Below are positions 42,467 to 49,876 of a stretch of 64,000 bases of DNA, one piece after another; position 1 is the first letter of the stretch; every line of letters starts with the position of its first letter. The DNA is from Nonomuraea coxensis DSM 45129 (lineage in GTDB: Bacteria > Actinomycetota > Actinomycetes > Streptosporangiales > Streptosporangiaceae). The stretch is taken from assembly GCF_019397265.1 (NCBI RefSeq), contig NZ_CP068985.1, positions 4,506,501 to 4,570,500 of the forward strand. Reading direction: 5' to 3'. The notes beneath the pieces were generated by a model. That model saw only the letters and a list, made by a program, of their open reading frames with translations, searched no databases and was not told the DNA's origin. A program made the translations under genes and the position numbers.

Positions 42467-44086
42467 TCAGGTGATCTCGGGCACCATCGTGATCGCGCCC
42501 GCCGGGCACTCGCTCACGCACAGCCCGCAGCCCTTGCAGAAGTCGAGGTCGATCTCGTACCGCGGCCCGGGCCCGAGCTCGATCACGGCGTTGTCGGGGC
42601 AGACGCCGTAGCAGTTGTCACAGGCGAAGCAGTTGCCGCACGACAGGCAGCGGCGGGCCTCGAACAGCGCCGTCGACTCCTCCAGGCCGCCCTGCACCTC
42701 CTCGAAGGTGCTCATCCTGCGGGCCAGGTCCAGCTTCGGGCGCACGCTCGCCGGCGCGTCGCTGTAGTACCAGGTGTTGAGCAGGTCGAACGCGGCCATC
42801 GGGTGCCGCGGTGGCGGCCGGTGGGAGCCGCCGCGCAGCCAGGCGTCGATGTGACGGGCCGCCTTCTTGCCGTGCCCGACGGCGACCGTGACCGTCCGCT
42901 CGGCCGGCACCATGTCGCCGCCGGCGAACACGCCGGGGCAGCCGGTCATCAGATCGGGCCCGACCTTGACCACACCGCCCTCGGACTCGACGCCCGCCAG
43001 CCCGGCCAGCAGCGACAGATCGGCCTCCTGGCCCAGCGCCAGCACCACCGAGTCGGCGGCCAGCTCCTCGAACTCGCCGGTCGGCTGCGGGAAACCGGAC
43101 TCGTCCAGGCGCATCCGCTCGATCGTGACGGTCCCGCCGCCGGCGTACGCGATCGTGGACAGCCACTTCATCCGCACGCCTTCCTCGGCCGCCTCGACGA
43201 CCTCGCTGTCGTGCGCGGGCATGCGGTCGCGGGTGCGGCGGTACACGACGACCGCGTCGCTCGCGCCCAGCCGCCTGGCGGTCCTGGCGGCGTCCATGGC
43301 GGTGTCGCCGCCGCCGTAGACGACGACGCGGCGGCCCAGCAGCGGCGCGGAGGCGTCCTCCATGCCGCGCAGCACGGAAACCGCGTCGAGGATGCGGGCG
43401 GAGTCGCCGGCCGGGATGAAGGCGCGCCTGCCGATGTGCGCGCCGACGGCCAGGAAGGCGGCGTCGAAGCCGCGCATCGCCCCGGCCAGGTCGGTGACGG
43501 TCCGGCCGAGCTCCAGGGCGACGCCCATGTCCAGGACGCGCTGGATCTCGGCGTCCAGGACGTCGCGGGGCAGCCGGTAGCGGGGGATGCCGAAGCGCAT
43601 CATGCCGCCGGGCGCCGGCCCCGAGTCCATCACCGTGACGGCGTGGCCGAGCAGGGTCAGGTGGTAGGCGGCCGACAGGCCGGCCGGTCCCGCCCCGACC
43701 ACGAGCACCCCCTTGCCGGAGGGTCCGGCCGTGGCGGGCACCATCCAGCCGTGCGCGATCGCCTCGTCGCCGAGGAAGCGCTCCACCGCGTTGATGCCGA
43801 CGGCCTCGTCCAGCTTGCCGCGGTTGCACGCGCTCTCGCAGGGCCGGTAGCAGACCCGGCCGGTGATCGCCGGGAACGGGTTGTCCCGCATGATCTCCCG
43901 CCAGGCAGCCTCGTAGGAGGGCTCCTCGGCCAGGGCGAGCCAGCGCTGGATGTTCTCCCCTGCGGGGCAGGCGTCGTTGCACGGCGGCAGGCGGTCCAGG
44001 TAGACCGGCCGTTCGGTACGCCAGGCGCCCGTCTTGTTGGCCTGGCTGCCGCCGGCGCCCAGGGTGATGGCGAAGGGCTTGTCCAT
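42467..44086 (-). CDS. GltD-like NAD(P)/FAD oxidoreductase fused to a PorD-type dicluster ferredoxin
   Basis: A 539-residue protein. Residues 30-110 form a GltD-type Fe-S domain (Cys36, Cys40, Cys79, Cys83, Cys87); residues 126-160 bind FAD (VLVVGAGPAGLSAAYHL); residues 253-270 bind NAD(P) (RRVVVYGGGDTAMDAA). The end (from about 478) has two clusters, CLSCGNCFACDNCYGVCP and CKGCGLCVSECP. The latter resemble the delta subunit of 2-oxoacid:ferredoxin oxidoreductases, and no separate porD is present. It lies between porB and hyhB, spaced two and 11 bases, so it probably links the oxidoreductase to NAD(P) (inference). Confidence 0.9.
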   Translation of the reverse strand: MDKPFAITLGAGGSQANKTGAWRTERPVYLDRLPPCNDACPAGENIQRWLALAEEPSYEAAWREIMRDNPFPAITGRVCYRPCESACNRGKLDEAVGINAVERFLGDEAIAHGWMVPATAGPSGKGVLVVGAGPAGLSAAYHLTLLGHAVTVMDSGPAPGGMMRFGIPRYRLPRDVLDAEIQRVLDMGVALELGRTVTDLAGAMRGFDAAFLAVGAHIGRRAFIPAGDSARILDAVSVLRGMEDASAPLLGRRVVVYGGGDTAMDAARTARRLGASDAVVVYRRTRDRMPAHDSEVVEAAEEGVRMKWLSTIAYAGGGTVTIERMRLDESGFPQPTGEFEELAADSVVLALGQEADLSLLAGLAGVESEGGVVKVGPDLMTGCPGVFAGGDMVPAERTVTVAVGHGKKAARHIDAWLRGGSHRPPPRHPMAAFDLLNTWYYSDAPASVRPKLDLARRMSTFEEVQGGLEESTALFEARRCLSCGNCFACDNCYGVCPDNAVIELGPGPRYEIDLDFCKGCGLCVSECPAGAITMVPEIT

Positions 44087-44088
44087 GA

Positions 44089-45066
44089 TCAGTCCACCAA
44101 TCCGAAGCGGCGGATGTTGCGGTCGGCCGACGCCTGGATGCGGGCGATGACATCGGCGCGGGGCGGATCGCCGAACAGGTGGGCGTAGCGGCCCTGCGAC
44201 CTCAGGTAGTCGTCGACGGGGACCCGCCGCCTGATCTTCGTCACGCCGGTGACCTCGCCGCGCTCGGCCTCGAAGACGGGGAACAGGCCGGACTCGGTGG
44301 CCAGGCGAGCCACCCGGATCGTGTCGCGGGCCGCGGCGGCCCAGCCGAGCGGGCAGGGCACCAGGATGTGCAGGTAGCGGGCGCCGCGGACCTCCATCGC
44401 CCGGCGCACCTTGTCCTCCAGGTCGCGCAGGTCGGCGACGGTCGCCGTGGCCACGTACGGGATCTCGTGCGCCATCGCGATCAGCGGCACGTTCTTGCCC
44501 TGCCCGAAGGCGTTGCCCGGCAGGGGCGTCGTGGCCGTGCGCGCGGCCGGCGGGGTGGCGCCGGAGCGCTGCACGCCGGTGTTCATGTACGCCTGGTTGT
44601 CGTAGCAGATGTAGAGCACGTCGTCACCGCGCTCGAACATGCCCGACAGGCAGGCGAAGCCGATGTCGACCGTGCCGCCGTCCCCGCCCTGCGCGACGAC
44701 CCGCACGTCCGTGCGGCCCTTCGCCTTCAGCGCCGCCGCCACCCCCGTGGCCACGGCCGGGGCGTTGCCGAACAGGGAGTGGAGCCACGGCACCTGCCAG
44801 GCGCTCTCCGGGTAGGGGGTGGAGAACACCTCCAGGCAGCCGGTCGCGTTCACGGTGACGATCCGGCCGCCGGTCGCCCGGATGGCCGCGTCCATGGCGT
44901 ACCGGGCGCCGAGCGCCTCGCCGCAGCCGCGGCAGGCGCGGTGCCCCGAGGTCAGCGCGTTGCCGCGGTCCGGGGCGGCCTGCACGGCGCGCTGCTCCGG
45001 CGGCAGCAGCCGGTTGCCGACCGCGAAGCTGCCCACCTGGTAGAACTTGGTCCGTGGCGCGGGCAT
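44089..45066 (-). CDS. porB: 2-oxoacid:ferredoxin oxidoreductase beta subunit (probably pyruvate)
   Basis: A 325-residue thiamine-diphosphate subunit. HRACRGCGEALGARYAMDAA holds cluster Cys residues, VNATGCLEVF another, and the TPP/Mg2+ motif is spread over VVAQGGDGGTVDIGFACLSG and CYDNQAYMNTGVQRSGATPP. It should decarboxylate a 2-oxoacid and form acyl-CoA. Length and the closing PVDDYLRSQGRYAHLF match four-subunit pyruvate synthases. It is packed between porA (two bases) and the fusion gene. Confidence 0.95.
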   Translation of the reverse strand: MPAPRTKFYQVGSFAVGNRLLPPEQRAVQAAPDRGNALTSGHRACRGCGEALGARYAMDAAIRATGGRIVTVNATGCLEVFSTPYPESAWQVPWLHSLFGNAPAVATGVAAALKAKGRTDVRVVAQGGDGGTVDIGFACLSGMFERGDDVLYICYDNQAYMNTGVQRSGATPPAARTATTPLPGNAFGQGKNVPLIAMAHEIPYVATATVADLRDLEDKVRRAMEVRGARYLHILVPCPLGWAAAARDTIRVARLATESGLFPVFEAERGEVTGVTKIRRRVPVDDYLRSQGRYAHLFGDPPRADVIARIQASADRNIRRFGLVD

Positions 45067-45068
45067 GA

Positions 45069-46295
45069 TCAGCCGCCTTCCGCAAGATCGCGCAGCATGT
45101 TCCCGGCGCTCGGACCCGGCCTGCGCCGTGCCCGGGCCCTGGCCAGTTCCCTGGCGACGAGGTGGTGGTCGAGGTCCAGGAAGGTCAGCGGCGGTGGGTC
45201 GTCGGCGGTGAGCGCCCGGTGCAGCGCCGCCTTGGTCACCGGCCGCCCGCCCAGCCCGGCCACCACGGTCCGCAGCTCGGCGTCCGGCAGGGCGGCGCGG
45301 ACGTCGGCCGAGACGATGCCGCCCGCGCCGGTGGAGAAGGCCCGTTCGAGCACCACGACCTTCCGTTTCCCGCCGAGCAGCGCGCGCAGCGCCTCGGACG
45401 GGAACGGGCGGAAGGTGGTCAGCGTCGCGGCGCCCACGGCCGCGCCGGACTCGCGCAGCTCGTCGACGACGTCCTGCAGCGTGCCGAGCACCGACCCCAG
45501 CGCCAGCACCACCGTGTCGGCGTCGCCGGTCCGGTAGCCGCGCACCAGCCCGCCCGACCGGCGTCCGAAGGCGCGTTCGAAGCGGTCGGCGACGGCCGGG
45601 ATGCGCTCCAGAGCCTCCAGGTGGCGGGCGTGCGCGAGGAAACGCACCTCCGTGAAGGCCTCGGGCCCGACCATCGCGCCGATGGAGACGGGATCATCGG
45701 GGTCGAGCAGCTGGCGCGGCTCGAACGCGGGCAGGAACGCGTCCACCTGCTCCGCCGAGGGCAGGTCGACGCGCTCGAAGGCGTGGGTCAGCACGAACCC
45801 GTCCATGCACACCATCACCGGCAGCGACAGCTCCTCAGCCAGCGCGTACGCCTGCACGTGCAGGTCCGCGGCCTCCTGGTTGGTCTCGGCGTAGAGCTGG
45901 ATCCAGCCGCAGTCGCGCTGCGACATCGAGTCGCTGTGGTCGTTCCAGATGTTGATGGGGGCGCCGATCGCCCGGTTGGCCACCGTCATGACGATCGGCA
46001 GGCCCAGCCCTGAGGCGTTGTAGAGCGCCTCGGTCATGTAGAGCAGGCCCTGGCTGGCGGTCGCGGTGTAGGTGCGCGCCCCGGCCGCCGACGCGCCGAT
46101 GCACGCCGACAGCGCGGCGAACTCCGACTCGACGTTGACGTACTCGCAGGAGCCGAGCCGCCCGGCCCGCGTGATCCTGCTGAGCGCCTCGACGATGTGC
46201 GTCTGAGGGGAGATCGGGTAGGCGCAGATCACCTCCGGCCGGCACAGCGCGACCGTCTCGGCGACGGCCTGGGAGCCTTCCAGCTGTCTAAGCAC
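45069..46295 (-). CDS. porA: 2-oxoacid:ferredoxin oxidoreductase alpha subunit (probably pyruvate)
   Basis: A 408-residue alpha subunit. VESEFAALSACIGASAAGAR, ARTYTATASQGLLYMTEALY, INIWNDHSDSMSQRDCGWIQ and VCMDGFVLTHAFERVDLP are the conserved blocks around the TPP and substrate sites. Family relatives with these blocks usually act on pyruvate, although other 2-oxoacids cannot be excluded. It overlaps the 3' end of porG by eight bases. Confidence 0.95.
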   Translation of the reverse strand: MLRQLEGSQAVAETVALCRPEVICAYPISPQTHIVEALSRITRAGRLGSCEYVNVESEFAALSACIGASAAGARTYTATASQGLLYMTEALYNASGLGLPIVMTVANRAIGAPINIWNDHSDSMSQRDCGWIQLYAETNQEAADLHVQAYALAEELSLPVMVCMDGFVLTHAFERVDLPSAEQVDAFLPAFEPRQLLDPDDPVSIGAMVGPEAFTEVRFLAHARHLEALERIPAVADRFERAFGRRSGGLVRGYRTGDADTVVLALGSVLGTLQDVVDELRESGAAVGAATLTTFRPFPSEALRALLGGKRKVVVLERAFSTGAGGIVSADVRAALPDAELRTVVAGLGGRPVTKAALHRALTADDPPPLTFLDLDHHLVARELARARARRRPGPSAGNMLRDLAEGG

Positions 46296-46830
46296 GAGCG
46301 GCCTCCTTCAGCCAGGCATGAGCCTCGGCCGCGGCGGCCGCGTTGGCCTCGGCCACCGGATGCGGGAACACGGAGCGGATCGCGGCCTGCACCGACTCCA
46401 GCGCCAGCACGCCGGTCAGCGCGCAGAAGGCGCCGAGCAGCGCCGCGTTGGGCACCGGCCTGCCGAGGCGCCGCGTCGCGATCTCCGAGGCCGGGACGGT
46501 GACGCCGGGGACGCCCAGCTCCGCCGCCGTACGGGTGGAGTTGATCAGCACGTGGCCGTGCGGCCGCAGCCCGGCCAGCACGTCGACGCCCCGCAGCAGA
46601 GTGGCGTCCTGGATGATGACGGCGTCCGGCGCGGTGATCGGCTCGCGCACGCGGATCGGCCGGTCGCAGATGCGGCAGAACGACACCACGGGCGCGCCCG
46701 TCCGCTCGGAGCCGAAGGTGGGGAATGCCTGGGCGTGCCTGCCCTCCAGGAACGCGGCCACCGACAGCAGCTCGGCCGCGGTGACGACGCCCTGGCCGCC
46801 CCGGCCGTGAATGCGCGTCTGGTACTCCAT
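46288..46830 (-). CDS. porG: 2-oxoacid:ferredoxin oxidoreductase gamma subunit
   Basis: A 180-residue subunit opening with YQTRIHGRGGQGVVTAAELL, the CoA-binding gamma domain signature, and AFPTFGSERTGAPVVSFCRI. It is the first gene of the leftward operon of nine genes that ends with the hydrogenase protease. The ATG at 46830 is chosen because it begins at the domain start; a far longer antisense-type frame upstream is a shadow of pntAA. Two DosR-like boxes lie 35-70 bases upstream. Confidence 0.93.
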   Translation of the reverse strand: MEYQTRIHGRGGQGVVTAAELLSVAAFLEGRHAQAFPTFGSERTGAPVVSFCRICDRPIRVREPITAPDAVIIQDATLLRGVDVLAGLRPHGHVLINSTRTAAELGVPGVTVPASEIATRRLGRPVPNAALLGAFCALTGVLALESVQAAIRSVFPHPVAEANAAAAAEAHAWLKEAARA

Positions 46831-46864
46831 ACCCCCGGTGTAGACCGGCGGCGGGCCGGGGCGG

Positions 46865-46899
46865 AGGGCCGAACGTCCCGGCCGGCGGGACTTTCGGCT
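46865..46899. promoter_or_regulatory. Two DosR/DevR-like boxes in the por-pnt divergent promoter
   Basis: GGGCCGAACGTCCC (46865-46878) and GGGACTTTCGGCTC (46886-46899) lie 21 bases apart start to start, in the 135-base gap between porG and pntAA. Paired DosR boxes about two helical turns apart are usual in mycobacterial dormancy promoters. They could activate both directions. Confidence 0.72.
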
Positions 46900-46965
46900 C
46901 TCATCGGGCTCCTGCCGCGGCGGGACGCTCGATGGACAGGCAACCGCGAAGGAGAGGGGCGGCGC

Positions 46966-48066
46966 ATGCTCAGCATCGGGATCGTCAAGGAGAGCGGCGC
47001 GGAGGAGCGCAGGGTCGCGATCACTCCCGACCTGGTGCCGCGGCTGCGCGCCGCGGGGCTCGGCGTGCTGGTGGAGGCCGGGGCGGGGGACGCCGCGGGC
47101 TTCCCCGACAGCGCCTACAGCGGGGCGGGCGCGCGGATCGTCGCCGGCGGGCCCGCCGGCGCCGACATCCTGGCCTGCGTGGACCGCCCGCCCGCGGGCC
47201 GCCTCAAGGCCGGGCAGCTCGTCGTCGGCCTGCTCCACCCCGACCCGGCCTACCTCGCGGAACTCGCCGCCGCGGGCGTGACCGCGGCCAGCCTGGACCG
47301 GGTGCCGCGCACGCTCAGCGCGGCCCAGCCGATGGACGCCCGCACCTCGCAGGAGAACGTGGCCGGCTACCGGGCCGCGATCCTCGCCGCCTACACCTAC
47401 GGGCGGTTCTTCCCGCTGCTCGTCACCGCCGCCGGCACCGTACGCCCGGCCCGGGTGCTGGTGCTCGGCGCCGGGATCGCCGGGCTGTCGGCGATCGGCA
47501 CGGCCCGGCGGCTCGGCGCGGTCGTCACCGGCTACGACATCCGGCCCGAGGCGCGGGCCGAGGTCGCCTCCCTCGGCGCGAACGTCCTGGACCCGCACGG
47601 CCGGAGCACAGGCCGGCACACGGGGGAGGGCGCGGGCGAGGGCACGGGCGAGGGCGGCTACGCGCGGGCGCTCGCCGAGGACGAGCAGCAGGCCGAGCGG
47701 GACGAGCTGGCCCGCCACGTGGCCGGCCACGACATCGTCATCACCACGGCCCTGGTGCCCGGCCGCCGGCCGCCGCTGCTGGTGGCCGAAGCCGCCGTCA
47801 AGGACATGCGGCCAGGCTCGGTGATCATCGACCTGGCCGGCGGCAACGTCGAGGTGACCAGGCCGGGGCAGACGTACGTCACCGGCGACGGCGTCACCGT
47901 GATCGGCGCGACGAACCTGCCCGCCACGATGCCCGCGGCCGCCTCCGAGGTCTACGCCCGCAACGTGTGCGCCTTCCTCGACCACGTGCTGCGCGACGGC
48001 GAGCTCGCCCTCGACCCCGCCGACGAGATCCAGCGGGCCGTGATCGTCACCGGAGGTGCGGCATGA
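46966..48066 (+). CDS. pntAA: NAD(P) transhydrogenase alpha subunit, part 1
   Basis: A 366-residue NAD(H)-binding subunit (domain I). IGIVKESGAEERRVAITPDL, LSAAQPMDARTSQENVAGYR, VLVLGAGIAGLSAIGTARRL and VIIDLAGGNVEVT are conserved. The YDIRPEARAEVASLGAN region is followed by an unusual low-complexity insert of GEG repeats before GGYARALAEDEQ. AAGGAGAGG precedes the ATG. With the next two genes it forms the three-subunit, proton-translocating enzyme that exchanges NADH and NADPH. Confidence 0.95.
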   Translation: MLSIGIVKESGAEERRVAITPDLVPRLRAAGLGVLVEAGAGDAAGFPDSAYSGAGARIVAGGPAGADILACVDRPPAGRLKAGQLVVGLLHPDPAYLAELAAAGVTAASLDRVPRTLSAAQPMDARTSQENVAGYRAAILAAYTYGRFFPLLVTAAGTVRPARVLVLGAGIAGLSAIGTARRLGAVVTGYDIRPEARAEVASLGANVLDPHGRSTGRHTGEGAGEGTGEGGYARALAEDEQQAERDELARHVAGHDIVITTALVPGRRPPLLVAEAAVKDMRPGSVIIDLAGGNVEVTRPGQTYVTGDGVTVIGATNLPATMPAAASEVYARNVCAFLDHVLRDGELALDPADEIQRAVIVTGGAA

Positions 48067-48356
48067 ACGCGCTGCTGTTCACCGACCTGAGCGTGTTCGT
48101 GCTCAGCCTGCTGCTCGGCTTCGAGGTCATCGGGCGGGTCCCGACGACCCTGCACACGCCCCTGATGTCGGCGGCCAACGCGGTCCACGGCATCGTCCTG
48201 GCCGGCGCGCTGCTCATCGCGCTCACGGCGGACGGCGTCCTGGGGTACGCGCTGGTGTTCGTGACCGCCGCGTTCGCCGCCATGAACGTCGTCGGCGGCT
48301 ACGTGGTCACCGACCGGATGCTGGAGATGTTCCGGCCGCGGAAGGACACCCGATGA
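48063..48356 (+). CDS. pntAB: NAD(P) transhydrogenase alpha subunit, part 2 (membrane)
   Basis: A 97-residue membrane protein with three helices: LSVFVLSLLLGFEVIGRVP, ANAVHGIVLAGALLIAL and LGYALVFVTAAFAAMNVVGG. It ends VTDRMLEMFRPRKD, the usual end of PntAB. TPLMSAANAVHGI is the family signature. It overlaps both neighbours by four bases. Confidence 0.95.
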   Translation: MNALLFTDLSVFVLSLLLGFEVIGRVPTTLHTPLMSAANAVHGIVLAGALLIALTADGVLGYALVFVTAAFAAMNVVGGYVVTDRMLEMFRPRKDTR

Positions 48357-49735
48357 CCACTTTCGACCTCGTGATCCGGCTGACCTACCTCGCCGTCGCG
48401 ACCTGCTTCGTCCTCGGCCTGCACCTGATGAACTCCCCGGCCACCGCGCGCCGCGGCAACACCCTGTCGGCGGCGGCGATGACCGTCGCGCTGCTGGCCA
48501 CCGCCGTGGTGCTCGTGCGCACCGGCACCGTACGGCCGTGGGCGTGGGCGGCGCTCGCCGCCGGGGCGGCGCTGGGCTCGGCCGCCGGCCTGCTGCTGGC
48601 CCGGCGGGTCCCGATGACGGCGATGCCGCAGCTCGTCAGCCTCTTCAACGCCGTCGGCGGCGGCGCCGCGGCGCTCATCGGCGTGCACGACCACGCCCGC
48701 CACGGCGCCTCCCTGCCGGTCGTGCTGGAGGTGCTGATCGGCGCGGTCACGTTCACCGGCTCCCTCATCGCCGCCGGCAAGCTGCAGGGCGTGCTGCCGG
48801 GCCGGCCGCTGCTGTTCCCCGGCGCCCGCCTGCTCACCGGCGCGCTCGCCCTGACCATGGTCACCGCCTCGATCCTGCTGTTCACCGGCGGCGGCGACGC
48901 CGCGTTCGTGGTGCTGGCCGTGGCGGCGGCGGCGTTCGGGATCAGCATGGTGGCGCCGATCGGCGGCGCGGACATGCCGGTGGTCATCTCGCTGCTCAAC
49001 GCCTTCACCGGCACGGCCGTGGCGATGGCCGGATTCACGCTCGGCAACAGCGTCCTCATCACCGCGGGCGCCCTGGTCGGCGCCTCCGGCGCCATCTTGA
49101 CCAAGCTCATGGCCGACGCCATGAACAGGTCGCTGACGGCGATCGTCGCCGGCGGCTTCGGCGGCGGCGACGGGCCTGCCGAGGCCGCCTCCGCCCAGGG
49201 ACGCGTCAGGTCGCTGTCGGCCGACGACGCCGCCATCCAGCTCGCCTACGCCGCCGACGTCGTCGTCATCCCCGGCTACGGGCTGGCCGCCGCGCAGGCG
49301 CAGCACCAGCTGCACGAGCTGGCCGAGCTCCTGCGGCAGCGGGGCGCGCGGGTCCGCTACGCCGTGCACCCGGTGGCCGGCCGCATGCCGGGCCACATGA
49401 ACGTGCTGCTGGCCGAGGCGGGCGTGCCGTACGAGCAGCTCGCCGACCTGGACGAGGCCAACGCCGCGATGCCGCGGACCGACGTCGCCCTCGTCGTCGG
49501 CGCCAACGACGTCGTCAACCCGGCCGCCCGCCGCCCCGGCACGGCCGTGTCCGGCATGCCCATCATCGACGCCGACCGGGCCAAGAGCGTGATCGTCATC
49601 AAACGTTCGATGGGGCACGGCTACGCGGGCATCGACAACGAGCTGTACACAGGCCCCAGGACCGGGATGTACTTCGCCGACGCCAGGCGGGCCCTCAGCG
49701 AGATCACGGCGGCCGTCAAGACACTCGTCGGCTGA
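48353..49735 (+). CDS. pntB: NAD(P) transhydrogenase beta subunit
   Basis: A 460-residue subunit. The N-terminal 260 residues contain about nine membrane helices, including GGGAAALIGVHDHARHGA-type and GADMPVVISLLNAFTG proton-channel segments. The C-terminal domain III binds NADP(H): VVIPGYGLAAAQAQHQLHEL, HPVAGRMPGHMNVLLAEAGV, VVGANDVVNPAAR and SVIVIKRSMGHGYAGIDNEL. It completes the transhydrogenase. It converges with the acetyltransferase gene. Confidence 0.96.
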   Translation: MTTFDLVIRLTYLAVATCFVLGLHLMNSPATARRGNTLSAAAMTVALLATAVVLVRTGTVRPWAWAALAAGAALGSAAGLLLARRVPMTAMPQLVSLFNAVGGGAAALIGVHDHARHGASLPVVLEVLIGAVTFTGSLIAAGKLQGVLPGRPLLFPGARLLTGALALTMVTASILLFTGGGDAAFVVLAVAAAAFGISMVAPIGGADMPVVISLLNAFTGTAVAMAGFTLGNSVLITAGALVGASGAILTKLMADAMNRSLTAIVAGGFGGGDGPAEAASAQGRVRSLSADDAAIQLAYAADVVVIPGYGLAAAQAQHQLHELAELLRQRGARVRYAVHPVAGRMPGHMNVLLAEAGVPYEQLADLDEANAAMPRTDVALVVGANDVVNPAARRPGTAVSGMPIIDADRAKSVIVIKRSMGHGYAGIDNELYTGPRTGMYFADARRALSEITAAVKTLVG

Positions 49736-49876
49736 CGGCCGCGCCGTTCCCCGCGGCAGGCCGGGGTTCGGGCGGCATGGCCCGGGCACGAGGCCGTGCA
49801 CCCCGCGTGGGCAGCGGCCGGTGAACAGCACGGACAGGGGTCCGATGAGGACCACCCGAAGAGGGTGTTCCCCCGG

